Translations under genes and position numbers: made by a program
From: Macrotrachela quadricornifera
Taxonomy: Eukaryota > Rotifera > Eurotatoria > Philodinida > Philodinidae
Reading direction: 5' to 3'
DNA length: 64,000 nt
Assembly (NCBI GenBank): GCA_022393335.1
Contig: JAJEKB010021880.1
Location: forward strand, 2,391,744 to 2,455,743
The notes under the pieces: generated by a model
Databases searched by the model: none
Seen by the model: only the letters and a program-made list of their open reading frames with translations
Told to the model about the DNA's origin: nothing
Shown: one piece after another, positions 34,640 to 46,536 of the stretch
How the letters are laid out: each line of letters begins with the position of its first letter
How positions within the stretch are numbered: the first letter of the stretch is position 1

Positions 34640-35330
34640 CACTGTCTATTGAAATACGCATCAGGTGGCTGAATACGTGATGTAGTATGGGCGAGTATTT
34701 TTGGTCATTTATATCCTTTGACTCCAGAATATTTGTCTGAACATCGCTAACCACATCAATAATCCGAGAGCAAGAAAGAGTTTGATGGAGTAAATAGATG
34801 AAGAACGTGATATTTCCAATATTCAACTAATGAAGTGGTGAGGTTTCCTGAAGAACTACAAATTACAGTGACATCCAATGCAAGAAACAATTTACTCGTA
34901 ACATCTCATAGGAAAAAAGTCAGCATGTGCGTATATGAGGAACAACTAGTCCAATAACCCACTGTCATTCACCTTCCCATTTGCTTCTTTCAAGGGAAGA
35001 CACGGAAGCGATGAGTTCTCCAGCAAAGGATATCATCGGTTGCACGGTATGAGAATATGTTGTAGCATTTTTTGATCTCATACGAGCCATAATAATGTTT
35101 TTACCCTCTTGCTATAGTGTCCAAGTAAAGTGAAATTCTAGCTCCAAGCCAATCTGATCAGTATTTAGAATTTTCTCACTTACATAGTTCTCCATCTTCT
35201 GATTCATATTAGCTAAAAAAAAGTTAGTAGACGCAACGATAGCATTAGGTTCGTCTGCATGATGACTTCTCACTAACTTCGTATTTTTGTAATTTTTCTC
35301 GAACAATTACAATGGCGATGTTTGAAAACT
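34640..35330 (-). pseudogene. pogo/Tigger-like (DDE) transposase relic
   Basis: Minus-strand segments keep the family order: ILNTDQIGLELEFHFTWTL (the first catalytic Asp region, 'DQTG'), then KNATTYSHTVQPMISFAGEL, then VICSSSGNLTTSLVEYW and FLLSDY at the second catalytic region. Stops (TAG at about 35110 and others) and frame changes separate them. pogo/Tigger transposases cut and paste DNA at TA sites. The DNA-binding N-terminus and the inverted ends were not found, so only an eroded core remains. Confidence 0.7.
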
Positions 35331-35639
35331 CCCAAGCATGGTTGGGATATTTCAAATATAAGACTTAGATCTTTTAACAGCATTTTAGACGATGAGAGTG
35401 AGGGTAAAGCCGAGAGTTAATAGAAGATTCTCATCCTCACAATCTCTTTCTATCAACGATTAAGTGTTTTCTTTTTCTATTGTATTAACTGTATCAGTAT
35501 GATATCAAGTATTGATATTGAATTTTTTTAATATATTTCACATTTTAAAAAGGATAAAATAAGTTACTAATAAAAGCATTTCACATATTCTTGTATCTTT
35601 TAGTTTAGTCAAGTTTTTTTTTAGATAAACAAAGAAACA

Positions 35640-36021
35640 ATAAAGATATTCTTAATCAATGGAAATTTTCCTTCATCAATTCTATAATTATGCATAAACT
35701 AGAAGTCTGTCATCTTAATTCTCTTCCTCGAGAATTTGCATTGGAGTTTGCTTATACCACTGCGACTTTTTATCATTATATTTCGATAGTTCATGAGCAT
35801 CAAGCTTAAGAAAATGAAGTTGGAATATATGAACAGGTAGGCTATCATAATTCAGTTTGATAAAAAAATTTATTCATATCGATTTCACGATCGCACGAAT
35901 GACTAATCATTTACTAATTCTATATAATTCATTGAAATCGACAGTATACATCAACGAAAGACAAATATAGAGATTTGCTTAAAGAACCGCTCACTGAAGA
36001 GGAAATCGGTCACGGCTTCTA
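35640..36021 (+). pseudogene. Unassigned two-exon protein relic
   Basis: The frame from about 35640 to a donor at 35837 (GAACAG|GTAGGC) and after the acceptor at 35944 (CGACAG) reads as protein-like: HKLEVCHLNSLPREFALEFAY, then YEQ joined to YTSTKDKYRDLLKEP. A TAA interrupts exon 1 between HEHQA and ENEV. The 108-bp intron is bdelloid-like. Family not recognised; probably a dead gene copy. Confidence 0.35.
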
Positions 36022-36423
36022 ACGGATGAATCAAATTAAAATTTCTCAATGAAACATTCACTAATCTAACTAAGAAACTGTCAAAGTTGTAATCAATCAT
36101 TCATTTATGCTAGGAAATAAAAATGTAATTAGTGATACAGAAAGAAATATGGTATGTGACGTTACTAGGAATATACATGTCGTAATTGCAATAGAAGGTG
36201 AGGACGAACATGAGCATCAAGAAATATTCAGTGAGTTGACTCTCATCCTCATGTGTATTTGTTTTATGTTTATATATTGTATTGCTGTGTCAAGAATAGA
36301 CGAACTGTATTCGTGATCATTTATATTTTATTGATGAAAAAATTAAAGAAGCACGCCATATAAGAGATTCATAAAATAATAAAATAGTTTTCTCTGTACA
36401 ACAATGCGTTTGGTAAAATTTTA
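36022..36423. other. Intergenic
   Basis: An open stretch 36107-36316 with a hydrophobic end (SELTLILMCICFMFIYC) was noted, but nothing supports it as a gene. It includes the 3' flank of the lipase-GTPase gene. Confidence 0.3.
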
Positions 36424-39400
36424 TTATTGTTCTCGATATTTATACGTACTGAAATCAGAATCTTTATCAATTATCTGATTAAAATGTTTATTTAGGAATG
36501 CACGTGCTTCGGATATGCCAGGTAAATTTCTTGATGCATGTAAACATCTATAATTTTCATCATCGATAGCTTCTTTGTTATAACATAAACAAATCAAATC
36601 TTTACTGATACCTAATCGTCTATTGATAGCTTCATTTAATTCATTTTCAATTAATGAATCAGGCATCGTGTCAATACCAGTAATAATAACAACAAATTTT
36701 GCTAATTTATTCAAACCATATTGCTCATATTCTTTATCTAAAAAGCAAAGATAAATTATTTTTGTTCTGTATTATGAAAAGCACTATCTTAGAATAATAT
36801 GATTTCATCTCATTTGAATTTAATTCAATTAAACATCTTATAATCAAACGAATTTTTTCACTTGAAATTGATAAATGTCATCTGATTTAGAGTTATGTTA
36901 GATATTTATACTCAAAGAATTAATATTAGTTTACAAGAAATGTAGGCGCTGAAATTACATTCACATGAGAAACTTGATTTTTTTGATGGAAAAATTGCAT
37001 ATACAATATTTGTAATTGATTGCAAAAAAAATTTCTGTTAAATTTATTTTTGTAGTACTCGTTTTCATTAGCAATGCATCTAAATAGTATAATTCTCATT
37101 AAACATACTCGATTGATCTATTGGAGATTTCTCATTTACAGATTTTGATTGACTGTGTGCACTTGCATGTGATACGGGCTGTTCTAGTTTTGAAGGCAAT
37201 GTTGTTATTGATGATGATGATGATGCTTGCAATTCCTTAATTAATTTTGCAGCTGAGTTATAATCAGTACCAGCTCGTACAACAATTACATAAAATGTAC
37301 TGAGTACAGAATAATTCTGATTTAAATGTGCTACAGTTTCTACAGGATCTGTCACACCAGGATAATCAATTAAATGAACTTTATTGTTACTATTTTCATC
37401 ATCATATAATGTATACATTTGCATTTGTTGTGTACGATTATCAAGATAATCACCACGTTGTGCCGGTATATTCCATAAAGAATTCAATAAACTTGACTTA
37501 CCAGCACGATGTGCACCAATAAATGATATATAATTTGTGCTCATAGATCGTCGTAATGTACATATATAATAAATATCATGTAAAACTTTAAATGCTTTAA
37601 TTTGTGATTCCATTGTGGTACCAAATAATGTTGCTCTTTCCGATCGTGTTTTTTGGTCTGGATTAAATAAATTTTTATCTTTGATTGTTTTTTCTATCAT
37701 TTTAGAATTTGTCATATCAATAATATCAAAATCAATAGATTTCTTTTCCAATATATCATATATTTGTATTTCTAACATTCTTTCATTAGCACATTCATCT
37801 GAATTACCTCCTATACTATTCAATAAAAGCGATAGATGCTCATGATAAATAAGTCTTTCTAATAAATTATGACCAATGGTAGCTACAACAGCATAAGACA
37901 ATAATGTCGTATAACCAGTAGAAAATAGTACTCCACCAGTGAGCTCTGTTGCAAGAAAAGTTCCTACAGTACCCGTAAGTAATTGATAACTGAAGAAACT
38001 AAGTAGAGCAACATGAGACAAGGCGCATGTACCAAGTAACGCACAAGTTCCAAAAAAAAGGAATGTTTTCGGATTCTCTTTTACTCCCTGCAGAAAAGCT
38101 TTATCATAATTATACTTTGGTTCTTCTGTCAAAGCTTTATATAATTCATTTATTAAACCAGACATATCATTATATAACTTTGCATCAATTGATATTGGTT
38201 TATTCATTCTTTTCATCTCTTGACATGTATTTAAATGCTTTTGAAGTAAAGTTTTAAATATTGAAGATTTACTCTGTAGCCTATTTTCAAATAATTTTTC
38301 AAAGTAATATAAGTTATTTTTAGTATTGGATAAAACTAAATGATTATTTGAATGAACATATTCAAAAAATGATCGTAGAAATGTAGCCATTAAAAAATTC
38401 ACATCAAATACTTGGAATGCTGATATTATCTGTTGACCGTCGATACTATCATCATTATAAAGTTTTAAATTTAAATTAATTTCTCCAAAATGTGTATCCA
38501 ATTTATATTGTCGTGGACCAATTGTCAAACGTTTTTCAAATGGTACTAAATTACGACTCATTAAAACCAGTTTACTTCGGGAAACCTCCAATCCTATTAA
38601 AACAGGATCCGATGCAAAGAAATTTTCTGATGTTATTATACACATCTTTTTATGTAATGATACAAAATCTAACTGATCACCAAGAATTGTTATTTTAATA
38701 TCTGTATTAGAACAGATAGCTGTAGCTTCTCGGATATTTGGAGTAAAAGATTGAAGTTCAGTTACAAGTTGTGAATTTTTTCTTACTGATGTTGAACATC
38801 GAGGACGAAAGATTTCACATGATATCAATGATGTGATATATCTTTCCATGTAATGATCGATAATATTTTTATCCGTTATTCGTGCCGTTGATGGACCAAA
38901 TGATTCGATTAATTTTTTTGATATAGAATCATCAAATTTTTCTTCATTGCTTTCATTGATTTTCATTACATTACTCTTGTAAGTAATAATCCATTCAACA
39001 AGTTCTTCATTAGTTGAATTATTTGAAGGCAATAATGAACGTATAAATCCATATTGTCCAATCGGTCTATATTCGATAGTTGTATTTACTAAAAGCTTTT
39101 TCACTGTTGGTATCAATGAATTTAAAATTTCAACGGACGATTTAATCACTGTTTGTGGTACACCAGTTGCCAATGAGATGATTGGAAGAAGTGTATTAGC
39201 TATTTCTGAACATGGTTTAATTATTGGTTCTATTGTTGATTGAAGACGTGTACCAGTTTCAACAAGATTCAGTAAATTTGGTACAATATCATTTTCATTT
39301 ATTATTGTTAAAAAGTGTTTATTAAAATTATTTTTAATTAAACTTTTAGCAACAGTATTATTACCAATAAATGGTGAGCCAAAAGCTATACTATATATTT

Positions 39401-40214
39401 GTGGTTTGTCTTTATAACTTCGATTAGCTAAATTAAATATGGCACATAAATGTGCGACACTACCACCTAATGAATGACCAGTGAATATTAAACGTTTACT
39501 ATATTCAGAAGAAGAATTAAATTCATTTATTAATGTATCATATGGAAAGTCGGAAGCACGTTTTGCAAAACCTTTGTGAACCATGCCCGATGACCATAAT
39601 ATAGGATGTATACTTAAGTCAGTTAGAACATCATCAATATTTGTTGTACCACGAAATGCAATCCATATGGTTTGGTCGTTCACATTATTGTTGCTTATAG
39701 CTAATAGATATGGTGAAAATGCGTTAGATGCAAATTTTAATCCACATTCTGGAGCAGTTAATGTTGAAATACAATCGTAAGATGAATATTTTTCATTGAT
39801 ACGAGCAATTGGATCTGAATAATAAACAGCATCAGATAATATAGCAGCTATTTGGATATCTTCATTAGAAAAATGACATTTTTCTTTATCTGGTACTATC
39901 TTCACGGGTACATGTTTGCCAGGATATAATTCATATTTTCGATTAGCTTTACACGAAAAATAACCGTCTGTATTTAACGTGAGAATGACAAGATCTTCGT
40001 CTTCATTGTTATCATTTAATAATTCGCGTAATTTTGCGTTTGGATATTCTAATAGTATCGTGTCTGAACGATTATATTCAATATGAAATTTATTAACAAG
40101 TGATTGAAACAATATGCGACATTCATCATTATTCAACGGACTTGATGAATTAGATTGATTAAAGCCTATATTAAATATTTCGTATTGCTGCTTATAAATT
40201 ATTGATAATGTCAT
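36424..40214 (-). CDS. Class-3 lipase / membrane / GTPase fusion protein (2 exons)
   Basis: Exon 1 is 40214-37109 and exon 2 is 36737-36424. The intron (GTATGT..TTTTTAG, 371 bp) keeps frame, giving 1139 residues. Without splicing the frame ends nine codons past the donor. Residues about 120-320 are a fungal-type (class 3) lipase: IAFRGT at 185-190, the nucleophile elbow GHSLGG with Ser248, and ENDIVP with candidate Asp309. About 715-790 is long and hydrophobic, probably membrane-inserted hairpins. About 890-1130 is a GTPase: P-loop GAHRAGKS (900-907), DYPG (950-953), and in exon 2 a TGID at the G4 position (usual form NKxD), then LHASRN. The lipase would cut acyl esters; the GTPase resembles IRG/dynamin-like membrane GTPases in style. 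The order lipase, membrane, GTPase is unusual. Cellular role unknown. Confidence 0.85.
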
Positions 40215-40342
40215 ATTTGTGAGAGAGGTTCTCTTGTTAGAATGCGATATTAATAGATTGTTATAGCTATTATTGTCGGTATATATTGTGAAACACGATC
40301 TAAAAGAGAGTGTTGATGTGTTTAGGAGTAGAAATTTGGACT

Positions 40343-40487
40343 CCCCCCCCCCCCCCCCCCCCCCCGNNNNNNNNNNNNNNNNNNNNNNNNNNNNNNNNNN
40401 NNNNNNNNNNNNNNNNNNNNNNNNNNNNNNNNNNNNNNNNNNNNNNNNNNNNNNNNNNNNNNNNNNGGCCCCCCCCCCCCCCCCCCC
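40343..40487. other. Assembly gap of 100 N inside a poly-C tract
   Basis: At least 23 C precede the gap (40343-40365, then G) and 19 C follow it (40469-40487); N fills exactly 40367-40466, a conventional placeholder length. The true distance is unknown. The next 80 bases repeat CAGACGTGACAGACA-like units. Confidence 0.9.
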
Positions 40488-42773
40488 ACAGACGTGACAG
40501 ACACATTAGAAACGGCTTATCACAGACGTGACAGACATCACTGACAATGACAGACATCACAGACCGTGACCAACAGACAAGAGTACCATCTCAAACCGTA
40601 ACCTACATCTTAATGTATTAATTAATTATTTGATTAGCTATTAACTAATTAATTCGGTTTAATTGATTAAATGGGTTTTAATTAATTAATTCGTGTCTGA
40701 TTAAGCAATTCATATTTAGTTAATTAATTAGTGTTTAATTAATTAAATAGTTATTGTAGATCGTGACCAATACCTAAGCTGATTAATTAATTCGCATCTA
40801 ATTGATTAATTATCCGTTAGAGACGGGATGTTGGGCTCATCATAGAGAGTGAGAAATGCGATGTAAAGTCATCACATATTATGACCTGACCTGCGATTAC
40901 GAATTCTTCAAAAAATAGGAATTCTTATAGGATTGAGTTTTTTAAAAAGAAAGGATCCTTTATAGAAAATAGGAAAATATAGGTATGTATATTTTCTCCA
41001 CAAAAGTCTAGCTATGTAAACTTGCAACTAAAAATGTTCGTCTGATAAAGTTAACTTCAACGGCTAGACTTTGCTTCGACATACACTGATGGCCAAAAAT
41101 TCCTTACTATCTTAACGTTTATCAATATTTCAAGCTGTTAGCTTGGAATTTTGATTGCACGTAGGCAGTGAGAAACGCTGGTCCTTTTCTGAAAGAAGGA
41201 ATATCTATCGTTGTGTGCTCGAGAAGAAAATTCATATCGAAGCCATAGATGTTGTTTCTAGGAATGGGCGATTTCAATCTCAACTCGGAGCTACACTTTG
41301 AACAAAAAAGATATTTTACCGAACCTTCAAAAAACGTCAATTTTACCCAAGTCTAGTTTTTCTATCAGTAATATACCAGTTACTTATCTTATGCTCTTAT
41401 TATCTTAGTTATTGCTCTATTATATAAACAAAAATTATGCTAAAGACAAAATTTTTACAATGACGTCATATTTATCTTGCTCAACATACAATATTTTTGA
41501 GAAAAGGGTACCGCATTTGAATCATTATTAAAAGTCAATTATTGTTTACTAGTTTTTACTGGTATTTCAGAAATGGATTATTGAAATTTAAAATATGATC
41601 TTTTCATAATGCTATTATAGCGATCCTAATGAAGTACTATTTTGAGAATAACTTCATGTAGATAAAAGAAAAAAAACTTCTGTTTCTCCTAGAAAAATTA
41701 TACAGAATAGTTTAAATAACATTTGAGAACGGAGGTTGGAGCTTCATATTAAGATACATAAATATTTTCAAAATACGACGAAACATACTGTAATGAAGAA
41801 AACTGTAACTAATGCTTAGCATATATATTCTAAAGATATAGAGAATCAAACTGCCGAATGATGTAATATATTTTCTTACCTTTTGAAGTGTTCCCTACAA
41901 CGTGATATAAACAGTAATTTCGAATTCTAATGTAAACATTTATGTCTGAAGTATCGAATTACATAGAAAAATCGATATACAAATAATCAGACATCCTTAC
42001 GATGAGAATTAACACTGAAATATATTGAAGTTGTTTTTATGTATCTTAAAAGCAACTTATCTTACGTATTTATATTCAATGAAATTAGTTGGTTTTTTCC
42101 AAGTAATGTTTGTTTACGTGAATCAATCAACCGTACTATTTCATACATATCATGATGAATAAGACAAATGAATATTTTTTGCACACGTTATTTTCATCAC
42201 CATACACTATATAGTTTTATCTTTTTCGATTCTTTCCTCGATGTAAGACAAAAATAAGCGCATATGTGTATACAATAGTCTTTTTACTGTATTTTTTTCT
42301 TTTTATGTTGTTTTTTTCCTGAATATGGGCTGATATTTTGGATTAAACGCCTATTTCGACTCTTTCGTGCCATTCCCAGAGATCTCATGGTTTTTTTCAT
42401 ATAATATAGGTAAAATAGGAAAAGTAGTCGAAATATAGGATAAATTAAAGGATTTTCCAAAAATATAGGTTTTTCACGAAATATAGGTCGAATCGGAGCT
42501 CAGATTATCATAAAATGTCGCGTGATCATTGGCAAAAATCACTTATTTTTGTATTCTTTTGCTCTTGAATTATTGAGAAAACAATCATATGCATAAATTT
42601 TCTGGAAAAGACATTTACTGTAGTAAATCCAACAAAAGGAGGGAACAAACACCCTCTCAGGTGAAAATTTTGGATGGAAAACTATCCTATGACCTTTCTC
42701 TGATCGAAAAGGTATTCTGTGCAAAATTTCACTGCATTTGCTCGTACCGTGTCCGAATACATAGCGAACAGAC
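40488..42773. other. Intergenic; TTAATTAA-rich block at its start
   Basis: 40488-40580 holds short GACAGACATCAC-type tandem units. 40610-40812 contains many TTAATTAA/TTAATTGA units, a local AT palindrome cluster. An end-like block CACTGATGGCCAAAAATTCC at 41083 resembles a mariner end, but the partner end was not found. No gene. Confidence 0.45.
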
Positions 42774-42996
42774 CAGAGACCGTCAAAACTGTACCGCGCT
42801 GTCCCGCGCCGTTGCTCACGCTTATGCTACATCTCGTGGAGCGCACCCCTACGCCATTCAAACGTTCGAGAGGTAGTGCAAGGACATAAAAGAAACTAAT
42901 TAGTTCTTGGAAAACTTGCTGATATGCAACAAGCGTAGGCGTGAGCATCAGCGCGGGATGGCGCGGGACAGCGCGGTACAGTTTTGACGGTCTCTG
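42774..42996. mobile_element. hAT-type MITE with 8-bp duplication
   Basis: Inverted ends CAGAGACCGTCAAAACTGTA (about 45 bp of near-perfect pairing extending into the CCGCGCTGTCCCGCGCC block). Target duplication GAACAGAC at 42766-42773 and 42997-43004 is exact. 223 bp, GC-rich against its surroundings, no coding content. Confidence 0.9.
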
Positions 42997-43049
42997 GAAC
43001 AGACAATCAGACAGATAAAATTTCTTCTTTATATATAAAGATAGCTAGC

Positions 43050-43442
43050 GGAGGTACCCGCTGAAAAGAGAATATGGTTAAAGTTTTGCATCTTCCACTC
43101 GACTTTTTCTGCTGTACATAACACGTTTTCTACAGGACTGTTCCTCGCTGTGGGTGAACTATCTGCAACATAAATTTTCCTGTCACACCTGAAACCTCTA
43201 GGACAGGACTTTTACCGTTATTCGTCAAGCATCTTTAACAGGGTTGTTCCTGCTATGCGTTAGGTATTCGCCATAGGACTTTTCTCGTCGTGCGTCATAC
43301 CTCTTTCATAGGACTCTTCTCATCGGGCTCAAGCTGATATTCTCACTCGCATCCACTCTGGACACGATCACTCTCAAATTTGCATTGAACTACGTCATTT
43401 GATTAAAAAGTGAGTAAAATCACGGTCTCTTACGACTTAGAT
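43050..43442 (+). repeat. Dispersed repeat, copy 1
   Basis: Matches 55976-56400 closely from GAAAAGAGAATATGG to CTCTTACGACTTA, including GGACAGGACTTTTACCG and GAACTACGTCATTTGATT. The preceding TTCTTCTTTATATATAAAG tail is typical of the end of another such repeat. Type (non-LTR or Helitron) not determined. Confidence 0.75.
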
Positions 43443-43489
43443 GAAGTTTCACGCATGTCTCTCTTAATCACCCCCAATTACTCTGTCGA

Positions 43490-43680
43490 TTTTCCAAATA
43501 TGTCAAGAAATCCGGAAAATAAAAATCTGGGAACGAAAAAATCAGGAAAAATAAAATCAGGAAAATAAAAAATATGGAAAATAAAAATATGAAAAAAAAT
43601 AAATCCGGAAAGATAAAATCCGGATAAGAAGGAATTTGGAAAAAAAATTCGGAAAAGAAATAAAACACGTCGATACATTT
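43490..43680. repeat. CCGGAAAATAAAA-type degenerate tandem repeat
   Basis: About twelve loosely repeated units of the form (T)CCGGAAAATAAAA. The inverted form (TCCGGATTTTTATTTTTC) appears at 45766-45830, so these may be subterminal repeats of one 2.3-kb element enclosing the MULE relic and later split by the hAT element. Confidence 0.5.
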
Positions 43681-43717
43681 TTTCTTTTTGACGATCTCAT
43701 CGATTACTCCCGACACT

Positions 43718-44110
43718 ACTGGATGAAGTTGAGCCTATGGAATATGGCGGATCTCGATGTGCGCACCAACAACAACGTTGAGGATGAGCAATTCTCCCTT
43801 TTGTCTTCATGATATCTTTTGACGAGAAGCATTTCCCTTCTCTCGTTCAGGCTGGAACAATTGTTTCAACAAGTGCATGAATAAAACTCATCCTAACATG
43901 TGGACGTTCATCGCTTGCTTGCAAGCCGAAGAAGTCATCTTTCAACAACAATCTCTCAAGCTTAAGGGGGGCTCGCAACAGAAGAAAGCGCTAATGACAT
44001 TGGCCATGCAGAAACAAATCGATAATTTTGGTACTCGCTTCTACAACGGCGATATAGACCGTGTCGAGCTTCTTGACGGGCTTTCACTATTGGTAGCTTC
44101 AAAAAAATAA
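43718..44110 (+). pseudogene. C-terminal relic of a MULE (Mutator-like) transposase
   Basis: The frame reads WNMADLDVRTNNNVE, the typical end of the MULE DDE domain ('R-T-N-N-x-x-E-x-W'), loses phase near 43790, then continues from 43877 as HPNMWTFIACLQAEE, then a Lys/Gln-rich stretch and LLDGLSLLVASKK and a stop. The catalytic core upstream is missing. Codon use is richer in G/C than the surroundings. In this family the protein moves Mutator-type elements with 9-bp duplications, not seen here. Confidence 0.65.
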
Positions 44111-44185
44111 GCTTCTTATCAAATTGTCTCTCACATCTTCATTGTTTCTACTTGTTGTGTCTTCTATGATTAATAAACTACGAAT

Positions 44186-45750
44186 CAGAGGTGGCCACAG
44201 GGCACTTTTTTTTGCCCTGCCCTGTCCTGCCGCCCGCCTCTCACTGCCCTGTCCTGATGAAAAAATGACTCATCAAATATTTTTGGCCCCGCCCTGTCCT
44301 GCTTCCAGGGCAGGACAGGGCAGGGCGCCCTGCAGGACAAGGAAAAACTTTTATTACAGATCAGTTTAAGATCCTCCCCCTCTCCCAGGAAACGAACTTT
44401 GTTATTTTCTCTTCCGATTTCAATGAAAATTTCAGAGAATGTTAGTCTGAGCTAGAATAGATTATGGTTAAAATATCTTCCCCAAATTTCAAAGAAATGC
44501 ACGAGTTCTAGTCAATTCAGCATCCCTTACGCGGGCAAGGATTTTACAACGGGGTTACTAGCTAATCATGTCGGGGTAGTTTTTAGATTGCAGAGCACCC
44601 TTACGGCTAGAACTTGACTGGTTCCGATTTTTGAATTTCTCTTTATTTAACTTTTAAAAAGCATTTTTCGGAAAATTGTCAAATTCAAAGCGCTCATAAA
44701 TATGGAATATTTAAATTTTATTATTTCATCAAAAGAGAAATTCAAAAATCGGAGCCTGGTAAGTCTTAGCCCTAACCGTTCTCTATAAAAAAAAAAACAT
44801 GATCCTTTTTCTATTGAGTCATTATTAAGAAATCCTTGCCCGCGGAAACGGTATGCTCAAAAAAATTGATTTTGAGAAAAACGAAAGAGGAACTTGAAAA
44901 TTACTCAAAAAACATGTTAGTGGGTCCAAATTTTGACCGATACGTCCGTCAACATCTGTTTCTTTTTCGAAAAATCATCAATATTTCGAAAGAGGAGACT
45001 TCAGCGCATCTTTCTATGACAAAAACTCAATTTCGACTTTTCGAAAAATCGACTTTTCTGAGAGGGAAACTTAAAATAACGCAGTTTTAGCCCAGCTGTG
45101 TCATACCGAGCTTTCAACATTCTTTTCACATTAAAATAATTAAATAGACTAGTTTATGTGGTTCATCAATAATCTTTTGTTAAGTAACACTTAATATTGC
45201 TAGCAGCAGCTAATATTTCCCAATATTTTAATAATATTAATGAAATTTAATTATACAGTATAAAATTTTGTTTTATGGTGGATATATTTCGCTATTTCAG
45301 TAGCATTACCAAAGTTACAAACGAAATACTTTGTAATTTAAAATAGAATATATTTCGCAAATCTATAAGAATAACAGTTGATTAACATGTTTTGATTCTA
45401 TGATGTAAGTAAGAAATTCTTATCGTATTTCTGTTATCCATTGTTTTTATTTCTCTCATTGTTTCTATTTCAGCTATACTTACTGGTACAAGAAAAGAAT
45501 TGCAGATAAAAATTGGTCGCAACATTGCTCATAGCTCTGTTTTTTACATGTTGAACCAAAAATTTTTATCAGAAAATATATGAAAATAGCAGGGCAAAAT
45601 CGGTTGCCCTGCCCTGTCCTGCTGCTCTGTCCTGTCCTGCCCTGCAAAATTACAGGGCAAAGCTGAAAAATAAATATTGCCCTGCCCTGTGTCAGGACAG
45701 GACAGGGCACCAGGGCAGGACAGGGCCGCCCTGTCCTGTGGACACCTCTG
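44186..45750. mobile_element. Non-autonomous hAT element, 1565 bp, with CCCTG arrays
   Basis: Ends CAGAGGTGGCCACAGGGC and (reversed) CAGAGGTGTCCACAGGAC. Exact 8-bp duplication CTACGAAT at 44178-44185 and 45751-45758. Both subterminal zones (44195-44340 and 45590-45745) are dense arrays of CCCTG/CAGGG and CCTGTCC, probable transposase contact sites. The interior has no transposase; it contains an inverted pair around TTTTTGAATTTCTC (44640/44740). It inserted downstream of the MULE relic. Confidence 0.9.
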
Positions 45751-45832
45751 CTACGAATAAATTTTTTCCGGATTTTTCTTTTTCAGGATTTACTTTTCCG
45801 GATTTTTATTTTTCGGATTTCTTTACAATACC

Positions 45833-45956
45833 GATGAAGCAAACTTTAAATTAATTTGATTTCTTATCAAAGCCATTGCATCAAATTAATGTATAGAGTT
45901 TTGTTTTTAGCAGTAAGGCTAATTTTCAATATTATTTTGTTTTGCGCAAATTCAAT
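45833..45956 (+). repeat. 124-bp direct repeat, copy 1
   Basis: Nearly identical to 52270-52392 (from GATGAARC to GCGCAAATTCAAT). Immediately followed by a GC-richer block to about 46230 that is absent from the other copy and is probably foreign. Confidence 0.75.
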
Positions 45957-46536
45957 CCGATCCCAAGTCAAACAATCCGTCCCGGAAACGGTCGATTCTG
46001 GGCAATTCCGGAGATCTTACGAAAGCAGTATTCTGATGAAGGGATCCGGCGACAGGATTTGTCTGGTTCCACCCTGAATCGACAGGAACCTGTCAAAACC
46101 GACAACCGGATACGTTGACCAGAATACTATTTCCATGTTCTGCCGATTTCAGGTATTTTTCTGCCGGAAATGGTGATTTTTCCTTCTCTTTTTGGCCGTT
46201 TCCTGAGGCTAGGATCATCGACCTGCGTGCTAAACTAATATTCAACTCATTTGAAGAGCTGTGTAGAGCAGCACGGAAACTAATTATGACAATCTTACTT
46301 ACAAACTTTTTATAGAAACACCAAATTATAACGCAATAGTTGAGAATGTTATTTCACTCCTGTGATCAGCAACCAAGCAGCAACACGAGATCTGTGGGTG
46401 TCATGAAAATCTTCATACAAACATCAAGACAACCTGTTCATAGAATAGTGTCAAAAATCAACTTTCAAATCTGCATTATTAGACATACATATTACTGCAA
46501 CGATCACAGAGTTATTTACGCATATGACAAACAAAA

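Noticed and set aside
40273..40560. Poly-Pro / poly-Gly frames across the gap
   Set aside because: They come from the poly-C tract and the N placeholder.
41083..41340. Mariner-type element from CACTGATGGCCAAAAATTCC
   Set aside because: No partner end or TA duplication was found.
43468..43716. Phe/Leu-rich minus-strand frames that look like membrane helices
   Set aside because: They are translations of the CCGGAAAATAAAA repeat.
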